64,000 nucleotides of DNA from Dallia pectoralis (taxonomy: Eukaryota > Chordata > Actinopteri > Esociformes > Umbridae). Location of the stretch: contig CM055737.1 in the NCBI GenBank assembly GCA_029465975.1, positions 20,175,502 to 20,239,501 of the forward strand. Reading direction: 5' to 3'. The notes below the pieces were generated by a model. The model saw only the letters and a list, made by a program, of their open reading frames with translations, searched no databases and was not told the DNA's origin. The position numbers and the translations under genes are program-made. Shown in pieces: positions 47,137-60,143 of this stretch (its first letter is position 1; the number at the start of each line of letters is the position of its first letter).

Positions 47137-47237
47137 CCCTGAAACGCCCGACTCGTCTGATCTCGGGAAGCCAAACAGGGTTGGGCTTGGTTAGTACTTG
47201 GATGGGAGACCGCCTAGGAATATCTAGTGTTGTAAGC
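47137..47237 (+). pseudogene. 5S copy missing its 5' end and proximal spacer
   Basis: The spacer stops at GCAGTGAAGAA and joins directly to gene nt 17 (CCCTGAAACGCCC). About 35 bp of spacer, including the TATA-like element, and the first 16 nt of the gene are gone. Box A and box C remain. Helix I cannot form, so it is dead as a 5S gene. Confidence 0.8.
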
Positions 47238-49227
47238 ATTTTTTGTTATTTTCATGGCGGGAAGAAACAATCAATCAAAAAGTGAATTATGCAGTGAAGA
47301 AATCAATAAGAGCTGTAATTTCAACTTGTCTAATAGCTTACGGCCACACCCCCCTGAAAACGCCCGATCTCGTCTGATCTCGGAAGCCAAGCAGGGTTGG
47401 GCTTGGTTAGTACTTGGATGGGAGACCGCCTGGAAATATCTAGTGTTGTAAGCATTTTGTTATTTTCTTGGCGGGAAGAAACAATCTATCAAAAAGTTAA
47501 TTATGCAGTGAAGAAATCAATAAGAGCTGTAATTTCAACTCGTCTAATAGCTTACGGCCAAACTACCCTGAAAACGCCCGATCTCGTCTGATCTGGGAAG
47601 CCAAGCAGGGTTGTGCTTGGTTAGTACTTGGATGGGAGACCGCCTGGAAATATCTAGTGTTCTAAGCATTATGTTATTTTCTTGGCGGGAAGAAACAATC
47701 AATCAAAAGTGAATTATGCAGTGAAGAAATCAATAAGAGCTGTAATTTCAACTCGTCTAATAGCTTACGGCCACACTACCCTGAAACGCCCGATCTCGTC
47801 TGATCTCGGAAGCCAAGCAGGGTTGGGCTTGAGTTAGTACTTGGATGGGAGACCGCCTAGGAATATCTTGTGTTGTAAGCATTTTGTTATTTTCATGGCG
47901 GGAAGAAACAATCAATCAAAAAGTGAATTATGCAGTGAAGAAATCAATAAGAGCTGTAATTTCAACGTTTCTAATAGCTTACGGCCACACCACCCTGAAA
48001 ACGCCCGATCTCGTCTGATCTCGGAAGCCAAGCAGGGTTGGGCTTGGTTAGTACTTGGATGGGAGACCGCCTAGGAATATCTAGTGTTGTAAGCATTTTG
48101 TTATTTTCTTGGCGGGAAGAAACAATCAATCAAAAAAGTTAATTATGCAGTGAAGAAATCAATAACAGCTGTATTTTCAAATGTTCTAATACCCTACGGC
48201 CACACCACCCTGAAAACGCCTGATCTCGGAAACCAAACAGGGTCGGGCTTGGTTAGTACTTGGATGGGAGACCGCCTGGAAATATCTAGTGTTGTAAGCA
48301 TTTTGTTATTTTCTTGGCGGGAAGAAACAATCTATCAAAAGTTAATTATGCAGTGAAGAAATCAATAACAGCTGTAATTTCAACTCTTCTAATAGCTTAC
48401 GGCCACACCACCCTGAAAACGCCCGATCTCGTCTGATCTCGGAAGCCAAGCAGGGTTGGGCTTGGTTAGTACTTGGATGGGAGACCGCCTGGGAATATCT
48501 AGTGTTGTAAGCATCTTGTTATTTTCATGGAGGAAGAAACAATCAATCAAAAAGTTAATTATGCAGTGAAGAAATCAATAAGAGCTGTAATTTCAACTTT
48601 TCTAATAGCTTACGGCCACATCACCTGAAAACGCCCGATCTCTGGAAGCCAAACAGGGTCGGGCTTGGTTAGTACTTGGATGGGAGACCGCCTAGTAATA
48701 TCTAGTGTTGTAAGCATTTTGTTATTTTCTTGGCGGGAAGAAACAATCAATCAAAAAGTTAATTATGCAGTGAAGAAATCAATAACAGCTGTATTTTCAA
48801 ATGTTCTAATAGCTTACGGCCACACCACCCTGAAAACGCCTGATCTCAAACCAAACCGGGTCGGGCTTGGTTAGTACTTGGATGGGAGACCGCCTGGAAA
48901 TATCTAGTGTTGTAAGCATTTTGTTATTTTCTTGGCGGGAAGAAACAATCTATCCAAAAGTTAATTATGCAGTGAAGAAATCAATAACAGCTGTAATTTC
49001 AACTCTTCTAATAGCTTACGGCCACACCACCCTGAAAACGCCCGATCTCGTCTGATCTCGGAAGCCAAGCAGGGTTGGGCTTGGTTAGTACTTGGATGGG
49101 AGACCGCCTGGAAATATCTAGTGTTGTAAGCATTTCGTTATTTTCTTGGCGGGAAGAAACAAACAATCAAAAAGTTAATTATGCAGTGAAGAAATCAATA
49201 AGAGCCGTAATTTCAACTTTTCTAATA

Positions 49228-49237
49228 GCTTACGGCC
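49228..49237 (+). rRNA. 5S rRNA gene cut by the second gap (first 10 nt only)
   Basis: GCTTACGGCC, the start of a unit, then N. The upstream spacer is normal. Confidence 0.8.
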
Positions 49238-49737
49238 NNNNNNNNNNNNNNNNNNNNNNNNNNNNNNNNNNNNNNNNNNNNNNNNNNNNNNNNNNNNNNN
49301 NNNNNNNNNNNNNNNNNNNNNNNNNNNNNNNNNNNNNNNNNNNNNNNNNNNNNNNNNNNNNNNNNNNNNNNNNNNNNNNNNNNNNNNNNNNNNNNNNNNN
49401 NNNNNNNNNNNNNNNNNNNNNNNNNNNNNNNNNNNNNNNNNNNNNNNNNNNNNNNNNNNNNNNNNNNNNNNNNNNNNNNNNNNNNNNNNNNNNNNNNNNN
49501 NNNNNNNNNNNNNNNNNNNNNNNNNNNNNNNNNNNNNNNNNNNNNNNNNNNNNNNNNNNNNNNNNNNNNNNNNNNNNNNNNNNNNNNNNNNNNNNNNNNN
49601 NNNNNNNNNNNNNNNNNNNNNNNNNNNNNNNNNNNNNNNNNNNNNNNNNNNNNNNNNNNNNNNNNNNNNNNNNNNNNNNNNNNNNNNNNNNNNNNNNNNN
49701 NNNNNNNNNNNNNNNNNNNNNNNNNNNNNNNNNNNNN
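49238..49737. other. Assembly gap, exactly 500 N
   Basis: The second 500-N gap. Units run rightwards before it and leftwards after it, as at the first gap but in the opposite sense. The true gap size is unknown. Confidence 0.99.
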
Positions 49738-52700
49738 ACTAGATATTCCTAGGCGGTCTCCCATCCAAGTACTAACCAAGCCCGACCCTGCTTGGCTTCC
49801 GAGATCAGACGAGATCGGGCGTTTTCAGGGTGGTGTGGCCGTAAGCTATTAGAAAAGTTGAAATTACAGCTCTTATTGATTTCTTCACTGCATAATTAAC
49901 TTTTTGATTGATTGTTTCTTCCCGCCAAGAAAATAACAAAATGCTTACAACACTAGATATTCCTAGGCGGTCTCCCATCCAAGTACTAACCAAGCCCAAC
50001 CCTGCTTGGCTTGAGATCAGACGAGATCGGGCGTTTTCAGGGTGGTGTGGCCGTAAGCTATTAGAAAAGTTGAAATTACAGCTCTTATTGATTTCTTCAC
50101 TGCATAATTAACTTTTTGATTGATTGTTTCTTCCCGCCAAGAAAATAACAAAATGCTTACAACACTAGATATTCCAGGCGGTCTCCCATCCAAGTACTAA
50201 CCAAGCCCGACCCCTTGGCTTGAGATCAGACGAGATCAGGCGTTTTCAGGGTGGTGTGGCCGTAGGGTATTAGAACAGTTGAAATTACAGCTGTTATTGA
50301 TTTCTTCACTGCATAATTAACTTTTTGATTGATTGTTTCTTCCCGCCAAGAAAATAACAAAATGCTTACAACACTAGATATTCCTAGGCGGTCTCCCATC
50401 CAAGTACTAACCAAGCCCAACCCTGCTTGGCTTCCGAGATCAGACGAGATCGGGCGTTTTCAGGGTGGTGTGGCCGTAAGCTATTAGAAAAGTTGAAATT
50501 ACAGCTCTTATTGATTTCTTCACTGCATAATTAACTTTTTGATTGATTGTTTCTTCCCGCCATGAAAATAACAAAATGCTTACAACACTAGATATTCCTA
50601 GGCGGTCTCCCATCCAAGTACTAACCAAGCCCGACCCTGCTTGGCTTCCGAGATCAGACGAGATCGGGCGTTTTCAGGGTGGTGTGGCCGTAAGCTATTA
50701 GAAAAGTTGAAATTACAGCTCTTATTGATTTCTTCACTGCATAATTAACTTTTTGATTGATTGTTTCTTCCCGCCATGAAAATAACAAAATGCTTACAAC
50801 ACTAGATATTCCTAGGCGGTCTCCCATCCAAGTACTAACCAAGCCCAACCCTGCTTGGCTTCCGAGATCAGACGAGATCGGGCGTTTTCAGGGTGGTGTG
50901 GCCGTAAGCTATTAGAAAAGTTGAAATTACAGCTCTTATTGATTTCTTCACTGCATAATTAACTTTTTGATTGATTGTTTCTTCCCGCCAAGAAAATAAC
51001 AAAATGCTTACAACACTAGATATTCCCAGGCGGTCTCCCATCCAAGTACTAACCAAGCCCGACCCTGCTTGGCTTCCGAGATCAGAGGCGTTTTCAGGGT
51101 GGTGTGGCCGTAAGCTATTAGAACATTTGAAATTACAGCTGTTATTGATTTCTTCACTGCATAATTAACTTTTTGATTGATTGTTTCTTCCCGCCAAGAA
51201 AATAACAAAATGCTTACAACACTAGATATTCCTAGGCGGTCTCCCATCCAAGTACTAACCAAGCCCGACCCTGCTTGGCTTCCGAGATCAGACGAGATCG
51301 GGCGTTTTCAGGGTGGTGTGGCCGTAAGCTATTAGAAAGTTGAAATTACAGCTCTTATTGATTTCTTCACTGCATAATTAACTTTTTGATTGATTGTTTC
51401 TTCCCGCCAAGAAAATAACAAAATGCTTACAACACTAGATATTCCTAGGCGGTCTCCCATCCAAGTACTAACCAAGCCCAACCCTGCTTGGCTTCCGAGA
51501 TCAGACGAGATCGGGCGTTTTCAGGGTGGTGTGGCCGTAAGCTATTAGAAAGTTGAAATTACAGCTGTTATTGATTTCTTCACTGCATAATTAACTTTTT
51601 GATTGATTGTTTCTTCCCGCCAAGAAAATAACAAAATGCTTACAACACTAGATATTCCTAGGCGGTCTCCCATCCAAGTACTAACCAAGCCCGACCCTGC
51701 TTGGCTTCCGAGATCAGACGAGATCAGGGTCAGGGTGGTGTGGCCGTAAGCTATTAGAAAAGTTGAAATTACAGCTCTTATTGATTTCTTCACTGCATAA
51801 TTAACTTTTTGATTGATTGTTTCTTCCCGCCATGAAAATAACAAAATGCTTACAACACTAGATATTCCTAGGCGGTCTCCCATCCAAGTACTAACCAAGC
51901 CCGACCCTGTTTGGCTTTCCGAGATCGGGCGTTTTCAGGGTGGTGTGGCCGTAAGCTATTAGAACAGTTGAAATTACAGCTGTTATTGATTTCTTCACTG
52001 CATAATTAACTTTTTGATTGATTGTTTCTTCCCGCCAAGAAAATAACAAAATGCTTACAACACTAGATATTCCTAGGCGGTCTCCCATCCAAGTACTAAC
52101 CAAGCCCGACCCTGCTTGGCTTCCGAGATCAGACGAGATCGGGCGTTTTCAGGGTGGTGTGGCCGTAAGCTATTAGAAAAGTTGAAATTACAGCTCTTAT
52201 TGATTTCTTCACTGCATAATTAACTTTTTGATTGATTGTTTCTTCCCGCCATGAAAATAACAAAATGCTTACAACACTAGATATTCCTAGGCGGTCTCCC
52301 ATCCAAGTACTAACCAAGCCCGAACCCTGCTTGGCTTCCGAGATCAGACGAGATCGGGCGTTTTCAGGGTGGTGTGGCCGTAAGCTATTAGAAAAGTTGA
52401 AATTACAGCTCTTATTGATTTCTTCACTGCATAATTAACTTTTTGATTGATTGTTTCTTCCCGCCAAGAAAATAACAAAATGCTTACAACACTAGATATT
52501 CCTAGGCGGTCTCCCATCCAAGTACTAACCAAGCCCGACCCTGCTTGGCTTCCGAGATCAGACGAGATCGGGCGTTTTCAGGGTGGTGTGGCCGTAAGCT
52601 ATTAGAAAGTTGAAATTACAGCTCTTATTGATTTCTTCACTGCATAATTAACTTTTTGATTGATTGTTTCTTCCCGCCAAGAAAATAACAAAATGCTTAC

Positions 52701-54943
52701 AACACTAGATATTCCTAGGCGGTCTCCCATCCAAGTACTAACCAAGCCCAACCCTGCTTGGCTTCCGAGATCAGACGAGATCGGGGTTTTCAGGGTGGTG
52801 TGGCCGTAAGCTATTAGAAAAGTTGAAATTACAGCTCTTATTGATTTCTTCACTGCATAATTAACTTTTTGATTGATTGTTTCTTCCCGCCAAGAAAATA
52901 ACAAAATGCTTACAACACTAGATATTCCTAGGCGGTCTCCCATCCAAGTACTAACCAAGCCCGACCCTGCTTGGCTTCCGAGATCAGACGAGATCGGGCG
53001 TTTTCAGGGTGGTGTGGCCGTAAGCTATTAGAAAAGTTGAAATTACAGCTGTTATTGATTTCTTCACTGCATAATTAACTTTTTGATTGATTGTTTCTTC
53101 CCGCCAAGAAAATAACAAAATGCTTACAACACTAGATATTCCTAGGCGGTCTCCCATCCAAGTACTAACCAAGCCCGACCCTGCTTGGCTTCCGAGATCA
53201 GACGAGATCGGGCGTTTTCAGGGTGGTGTGGCCGTAAGCTATTAGAAAGTTGAAATTACAGCTCTTATTGATTTCTTCACTGCATAATTAACTTTTTGAT
53301 TGATTGTTTCTTCCCGCCAAGAAAATAACAAAATGCTTACAACACTAGATATTCCTAGGCGGTCTCCCATCCAAGTACTAACCAAGCCCAACCCTGCTTG
53401 GCTTCCGAGATCAGACGAGATCGGGCGTTTTCAGGGTGGTGTGGCCGTAAGCTATTAGAAAAGTTGAAATTACAGCTCTTATTGATTTCTTCACTGCATA
53501 ATTAACTTTTTGATTGATTGTTTCTTCCCGCCAAGAAAATAACAAAATGCTTACAACACTAGATATTCCTAGGCGGTCTCCCATCCAAGTACTAACCAAG
53601 CCCGACCCTGCTTGGCTTCCGAGATCAGACGAGATCGGGTTTTCAGGGTGGTGTGGCCGTAAGCTATTAGAAAAGTTGAAATTACAGCTCTTATTGATTT
53701 CTTCACTGCATAATTAACTTTTTGATTGATTGTTTCTTCCCGCCAAGAAAATAACAAAATGCTTACAACACTAGATATTCCTAGGCGGTCTCCCATCCAA
53801 GTACTAACCAAGCCCGACCCTGCTTGGCTTCCGAGATCAGACGAGATCGGGCGTTTTCAGGGTGGTGTGGCCGTAAGCTATTAGAAAAGTTGAAATTACA
53901 GCTCTTATTGATTTCTTCACTGCATAATTAACTTTTTGATTGATTGTTTCTTCCCGCCAAGAAAATAACAAAATGCTTACAACACTAGATATTCCTAGGC
54001 GGTCTCCCATCCAAGTACTAACCAAGCCCGACCCTGCTTGGCTTCCGAGATCAGACGAGATCGGGCGTTTTCAGGGTGGTGTGGCCGTAAGCTATTAGAA
54101 AGTTGAAATTACAGCTCTTATTGATTTCTTCACTGCATAATTAACTTTTTGATTGATTGTTTCTTCCCGCCAAGAAAATAACAAAATGCTTACAACACTA
54201 GATATTCCTAGGCGGTCTCCCATCCAAGTACTAACCAAGCCCAACCCTGCTTGGCTTCCGAGATCAGACGAGATCGGGCGTTTTCAGGGTGGTGTGGCCG
54301 TAAGCTATTAGAAAAGTTGAAATTACAGCTCTTATTGATTTCTTCACTGCATAATTAACTTTTTGATTGATTGTTTCTTCCCGCCAAGAAAATAACAAAA
54401 TGCTTACAACACTAGATATTCCTAGGCGGTCTCCCATCCAAGTACTAACCAAGCCCGACCCTGTTTGGCTTCCGAGATCAGACGAGATCGGGCGTTTTCA
54501 GGGTGGTGTGGCCGTAAGCTATTAGAAAGTTGAAATTACAGCTCTTATTGATTTCTTCACTGCATAATTAACTTTTTGATTGATTGTTTCTTCCCGCCAA
54601 GAAAATAACAAAATGCTTACAACACTAGATATTCCTAGGCGGTCTCCCATCCAAGTACTAACCAAGCCCGACCCTGCTTGGCTTCCGAGATCAGACGAGA
54701 TCGGGTTTTCAGGGTGGTGTGGCCGTAAGCTATTAGAAAAGTTGAAATTACAGCTCTTATTGATTTCTTCACTGCATAATTAACTTTTTGATTGATTGTT
54801 TCTTCCCGCCAAGAAAATAACAAAATGCTTACAACACTAGATATTCCAGGCGGTCTCCCATCCAAGTACTAACCAAGCCCGACCCTGCTTGGCTTCCGAG
54901 ATCAGACGAGATCGGGCGTTTTCAGGGTGGTGTGGCCGTAGGC
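49738..54943 (-). rRNA. Block of 25 5S rRNA gene copies, homogeneous
   Basis: t = 10-nt GATCTCG deletion, x = other deletion. Copies: 49738-49846 (3' end lost in the gap), 49943-50058, 50155-50267, 50364-50481, 50578-50695, 50792-50909, 51006-51115x, 51212-51329, 51425-51542, 51638-51751, 51848-51956t, 52053-52170, 52267-52385, 52482-52599, 52695-52811, 52908-53025, 53122-53239, 53335-53452, 53549-53664, 53761-53878, 53975-54092, 54188-54305, 54402-54519, 54615-54730, 54827-54943. The copies at 53549 and 54615 lack two bases of GGGCG. The copy at 51638 has GATCAGGGTCAGGG in place of GATCGGGCGTTTTCAGGG. Confidence 0.94.
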
Positions 54944-55038
54944 TATTAGAAAAGTTGAAATTACAGCTCTTATTGATTTCTTCACTGCATAATTAACTTT
55001 TGATTGATTGTTTCTTCCCGCCAAGAAAATAACAAAAT

Positions 55039-58000
55039 GCTTACAACACTAGATATTCCAGGCGGTCTCCCATCCAAGTACTAACCAAGCCCGACCCTGC
55101 TTGGCTTCCGAGATCAGACGAGATCGGGCGTTTTCAGGGTGGTGTGGCCGTAAGCTATTAGAAAGTTGAAATTACAGCTCTTATTGATTTCTTCACTGCA
55201 TAATTAACTTTTTGATTGATTGTTTCTTCCCGCCAAGAAAATAACAAAATGCTTACAACACTAGATATTCCTAGGCGGTCTCCCATCCAAGTACTAACCA
55301 AGCCCAACCCTGCTTGGCTTCCGAGATCAGACGAGATCGGGCGTTTTCAGGGTGGTGTGGCCGTAAGCTATTAGAAAAGTTGAAATTACAGCTCTTATTG
55401 ATTTCTTCACTGCATAATTAACTTTTTGATTGATTGTTTCTTCCCGCCAAGAAAATAACAAAATGCTTACAACACTAGATATTCCTAGGCGGTCTCCCAT
55501 CCAAGTACTAACCAAGCCCGACCCTGCTTGGCTTCCGAGATCAGACGAGATCGGGCGTTTTCAGGGTGGTGTGGCCGTAAGCTATTAGAAAAGTTGAAAT
55601 TACAGCTCTTATTGATTTCTTCACTGCATAATTAACTTTTTGATTGATTGTTTCTTCCCGCCAAGAAAATAACAAAATGCTTACAACACTAGATATTCCT
55701 AGGCGGTCTCCCATCCAAGTACTAACCAAGCCCAACCCTGCTTGGCTTGAGATCAGACGAGATCGGGCGTTTTCAGGGTGGTGTGGCCGTAAGCTATTAG
55801 AAAAGTTGAAATTACAGCTCTTATTGATTTCTTCACTGCATAATTAACTTTTTGATTGATTGTTTCTTCCCGCCAAGAAAATAACAAAATGCTTACAACA
55901 CTAGATATTCCTAGGCGGTCTCCCATCCAAGTACTAACCAAGCCCGACCCTGCTTGGCTTCCGAGATCAGACGAGATCGGGCGTTTTCAGGGTGGTGTGG
56001 CCGTAAGCTATTAGAAAGTTGAAATTACAGCTCTTATTGATTTCTTCACTGCATAATTAACTTTTTGATTGATTGTTTCTTCCCGCCAAGAAAATAACAA
56101 AATGCTTACAACACTAGATATTCCTAGGCGGTCTCCCATCCAAGTACTAACCAAGCCCGACCCTGCTTGGCTTCCGAGATCAGACGAGATCGGGCGTTTT
56201 CAGGGTGGTGTGGCCGTAAGCTATTAGAAAGTTGAAATTACAGCTCTTATTGATTTCTTCACTGCATAATTAACTTTTTGATTGATTGTTTCTTCCCGCC
56301 AAGAAAATAACAAAATGCTTACAACACTAGATATTCCTAGGCGGTCTCCCATCCAAGTACTAACCAAGCCCAACCCTGCTTGGCTTCCGAGATCAGACGA
56401 GATCGGGCGTTTTCAGGGTGGTGTGGCCGTAAGCTATTAGAAAAGTTGAAATTACAGCTCTTATTGATTTCTTCACTGCATAATTAACTTTTTGATTGAT
56501 TGTTTCTTCCCGCCAAGAAAATAACAAAATGCTTACAACACTAGATATTCCTAGGCGGTCTCCCATCCAAGTACTAACCAAGCCCGACCCTGCTTGGCTT
56601 CCGAGATCAGACGAGATCGGGCGTTTTCAGGGTGGTGTGGCCGTAAGCTATTAGAAAAGTTGAAATTACAGCTCTTATTGATTTCTTCACTGCATAATTA
56701 ACTTTTTGATTGATTGTTTCTTCCCGCCAAGAAAATAACAAAATGCTTACAACACTAGATATTCCTAGGCGGTCTCCCATCCAAGTACTAACCAAGCCCA
56801 ACCCTGCTTGGCTTCCGAGATCAGACGAGATCGGGCGTTTTCAGGGTGGTGTGGCCGTAAGCTATTAGAAAAGTTGAAATTACAGCTGTTATTGATTTCT
56901 TCACTGCATAATTAACTTTTTGATTGATTGTTTCTTCCCGCCAAGAAAATAACAAAATGCTTACAACACTAGATATTCCTAGGCGGTCTCCCATCCAAGT
57001 ACTAACCAAGCCCGACCCTGCTTGGCTTCCGAGATCAGACGAGATCGGGCGTTTTCAGGGTGGTGTGGCCGTAAGCTATTAGAAAAGTTGAAATTACAGC
57101 TCTTATTGATTTCTTCACTGCATAATTAACTTTTTGATTGATTGTTTCTTCCCGCCAAGAAAATAACAAAATGCTTACAACACTAGATATTCCTAGGCGG
57201 TCTCCCATCCAAGTACTAACCAAGCCCAACCCTGCTTGGCTTCCGAGATCAGACGAGATCGGGCGTTTTCAGGGTGGTGTGGCCGTAAGCTATTAGAAAA
57301 GTTGAAATTACAGCTCTTATTGATTTCTTCACTGCATAATTAACTTTTTGATTGATTGTTTCTTCCCGCCAAGAAAATAACAAAATGCTTACAACACTAG
57401 ATATTCCTAGGCGGTCTCCCATCCAAGTACTAACCAAGCCCGACCCTGCTTGGCTTCCGAGATCAGACGAGATCGGGCGTTTTCAGGGTGGTGTGGCCGT
57501 AAGCTATTAGAAAAAGTTGAAATTACAGCTCTTATTGATTTCTTCACTGCATAATTAACTTTTTGATTGATTGTTTCTTCCCGCCAAGAAAATAACAAAA
57601 TGCTTACAACACTAGATATTCCTAGGCGGTCTCCCATCCAAGTACTAACCAAGCCCGACCCTGCTTGGCTTTCAGACGAGATCGGGCGTTTTCAGGGTGG
57701 TGTGGCCGTAAGCTATTAGAACAGTTGAAATTACAGCTGTTATTGATTTCTTCACTGCATAATTAACTTTTTGATTGATTGTTTCTTCCCGCCAAGAAAA
57801 TAACAAAATGCTTACAACACTAGATATTCCTAGGCGGTCTCCCATCCAAGTACTAACCAAGCCCGACCCTGCTTGGGAGATCAGACGAGATCGGGCGTTT
57901 TCAGGGTGGTGTGGCCGTAAGCTATTAGAAAAGTTGAAATTACAGCTGTTATTGATTTCTTCACTGCATAATTAACTTTTGATTGATTGTTTCTTCCCGC

Positions 58001-60047
58001 CAAGAAAATAACAAAATGCTTACAACACTAGATATTCCTAGGCGGTCTCCCATCCAAGTACTAACCAAGCCCAACCCTGCTTGGCTTCCGAGATCAGACG
58101 AGATCGGGCGTTTTCAGGGTGGTGTGGCCGTAAGCTATTAGAAAAGTTGAAATTACAGCTCTTATTGATTTCTTCACTGCATAATTAACTTTTTGATTGA
58201 TTGTTTCTTCCCGCCAAGAAAATAACAAAATGCTTACAACACTAGATATTCCTAGGCGGTCTCCCATCCAAGTACTAACCAAGCCCAACCCTGCTTGGCT
58301 TCCGAGATCAGACGAGATCGGGCGTTTTCAGGGTGGTGTGGCCGTAAGCTATTAGAAAGTTGAAATTACAGCTCTTATTGATTTCTTCACTGCATAATTA
58401 ACTTTTTGATTGATTGTTTCTTCCCGCCAAGAAAATAACAAAATGCTTACAACACTAGATATTCCCAGGCGGTCTCCCATCCAAGTACTAACCAAGCCCG
58501 ACCCTGCTTGGCTTCCGAGATCAGACGAGATCGGGCGTTTTCAGGGTGGTGTGGCCGTAAGCTATTAGAAAAGTTGAAATTACAGCTCTTATTGATTTCT
58601 TCACTGCATAATTAACTTTTTGATTGATTGTTTCTTCCCGCCAAGAAAATAACAAAATGCTTACAACACTAGATATTCCTAGGCGGTCTCCCATCCAAGT
58701 ACTAACCAAGCCCGACCCTGCTTGGCTTCCGAGATCAGACGAGATCGGGCGTTTTCAGGGTGGTGTGGCCGTAAGCTATTAGAAAAGTTGAAATTACAGC
58801 TGTTATTGATTTCTTCACTGCATAATTAACTTTTTGATTGATTGTTTCTTCCCGCCAAGAAAATAACAAAATGCTTACAACACTAGATATTCCTAGGCGG
58901 TCTCCCATCCAAGTACTAACCAAGCCCAACCCTGCTTGGCTTCCGAGATCAGACGAGATCGGGCGTTTTCAGGGTGGTGTGGCCGTAAGCTATTAGAAAA
59001 GTTGAAATTACAGCTCTTATTGATTTCTTCACTGCATAATTAACTTTTTGATTGATTGTTTCTTCCCGCCAAGAAAATAACAAAATGCTTACAACACTAG
59101 ATATTCCTAGGCGGTCTCCCATCCAAGTACTAACCAAGCCCAACCCTGCTTGGCTTCCGAGATCAGACGAGATCGGGCGTTTTCAGGGTGGTGTGGCCGT
59201 AAGCTATAAGACAAGTTGAAATTACAGCTCTTATTGATTTCTTCACTGCATAATTAACTTTTTGATTGATTGTTTCTTCCCGCCAAGAAAATAACAAAAT
59301 GCTTACAACACTAGATATTCCTAGGCGGTCTCCCATCCAAGTACTAACCAAGCCCAACCCTGCTTGGCTTCCGAGATCAGACGAGATCAGGCGTTTTCAG
59401 GGTGGTGTGGCGTAAGCTATTAGAAAAGTTGAAATTACAGCTCTTATTGATTTCTTCACTGCATAATTAACTTTTGATTGATTGTTTCTTCCCGCCAAGA
59501 AAATAACAAAATGCTTACAACACTAGATATTTCCAGGCGGTCTCCCATCCAAGTACTAACCAAGCCCGACCCTGTTTGGTTTCCGAGATCAGGCGTTTTC
59601 AGGGTGGTGTGGCCGTAGGGTATTAGAACATTTGAAAATACAGCTGTTATTGATTTCTTCACTGCATAATTAACTTTTTGATTGATTGTTTCTTCCCGCC
59701 AAGAAAATAACAAAATGCTTACAACACTAGATATTCCTAGGCGGTCTCCCATCCAAGTACTAACCAAGCCCGACCCTGCTTGGCTTCCGAGATCAGACGA
59801 GATCGGCATTTTCAGGGTGGTGTGGCCGTAAGCTATTAGGCAAGTTGAAATTACAGCTCTTATTGATTTCTTCACTGCATAATTAACTTTTTGATTGATT
59901 GTTTCTTCCCGCCAAGAAAATAACAAAATGCTTACAACACTAGATATTCCTAGGCGGTCTCCCATCCAAGTACTAACCAAGCCCAACCCTGCTTGGCTTC
60001 CGACATCAGACGAGATCGGGCGTTTTCAGGGTGGTGTGGCCGTAAGC
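55039..60047 (-). rRNA. Block of 24 5S rRNA gene copies, homogeneous
   Basis: t = 10-nt GATCTCG deletion. Copies: 55039-55155, 55251-55368, 55465-55582, 55679-55794, 55891-56008, 56104-56221, 56317-56434, 56531-56648, 56745-56862, 56959-57076, 57173-57290, 57387-57504, 57602-57713, 57810-57922, 58018-58135, 58232-58349, 58445-58562, 58659-58776, 58873-58990, 59087-59204, 59301-59417, 59513-59620t, 59717-59833, 59930-60047. Most are 118 nt. The copy at 59301 has lost one C of the invariant GGCC near the gene start. The copies at 57602 and 57810 lack 5-6 nt around the box A boundary. Confidence 0.94.
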
Positions 60048-60143
60048 TATTAGAAAAGTTGAAATTACAGCTCTTATTGATTTCTTCACTGCATAATTAA
60101 CTTTTTGATTGATTGTTTCTTCCCGCCAAGAAAATAACAAAAT

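Larger units (their letters stand above)
43604..49131 (+). rRNA. Block of 27 5S rRNA gene copies after the LINE
   Basis: t = 10-nt GATCTCG deletion, x = other damage. Copies: 43604-43721, 43817-43934, 44031-44138t, 44235-44342t, 44439-44556, 44653-44769, 44866-44973t, 45069-45186, 45282-45389t, 45485-45602, 45699-45814, 45911-46018t, 46115-46232, 46329-46436t, 46533-46650, 46747-46862, 46958-47075, 47137-47237x, 47336-47453, 47550-47667, 47763-47880, 47977-48094, 48192-48299t, 48395-48512, 48608-48715t, 48812-48917t, 49014-49131. The pair 44866/45069 is repeated at 45282/45485 (416 bp), including GATCTCAGAAACC. Single-base losses are common between 45.6 and 48.9 kb. Confidence 0.92.
22063..49237 (+). 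repeat. Tandem 5S rDNA array, central segment (plus strand), with LINE insertion
   Basis: A 27.2-kb contig in which every 5S unit is on the plus strand, opposite to both neighbouring segments. It holds about 105 copies, one of them split by the retrotransposon at 38152-43458. The 204-bp and 214-bp units are intermixed. Multi-unit blocks with offsets of 1,886 bp and 1,050 bp recur between 30.3 and 35.7 kb. Two zones (25.26-25.63 kb and 47.1 kb) contain rearranged copies. Confidence 0.97.

Noticed and set aside
22112..49131. tRNA genes within the spacers, sought because polymerase III genes can be linked
   Set aside because: No tRNA-like box A/box B pair or cloverleaf is seen; the spacer is only 96 bp and uniform.
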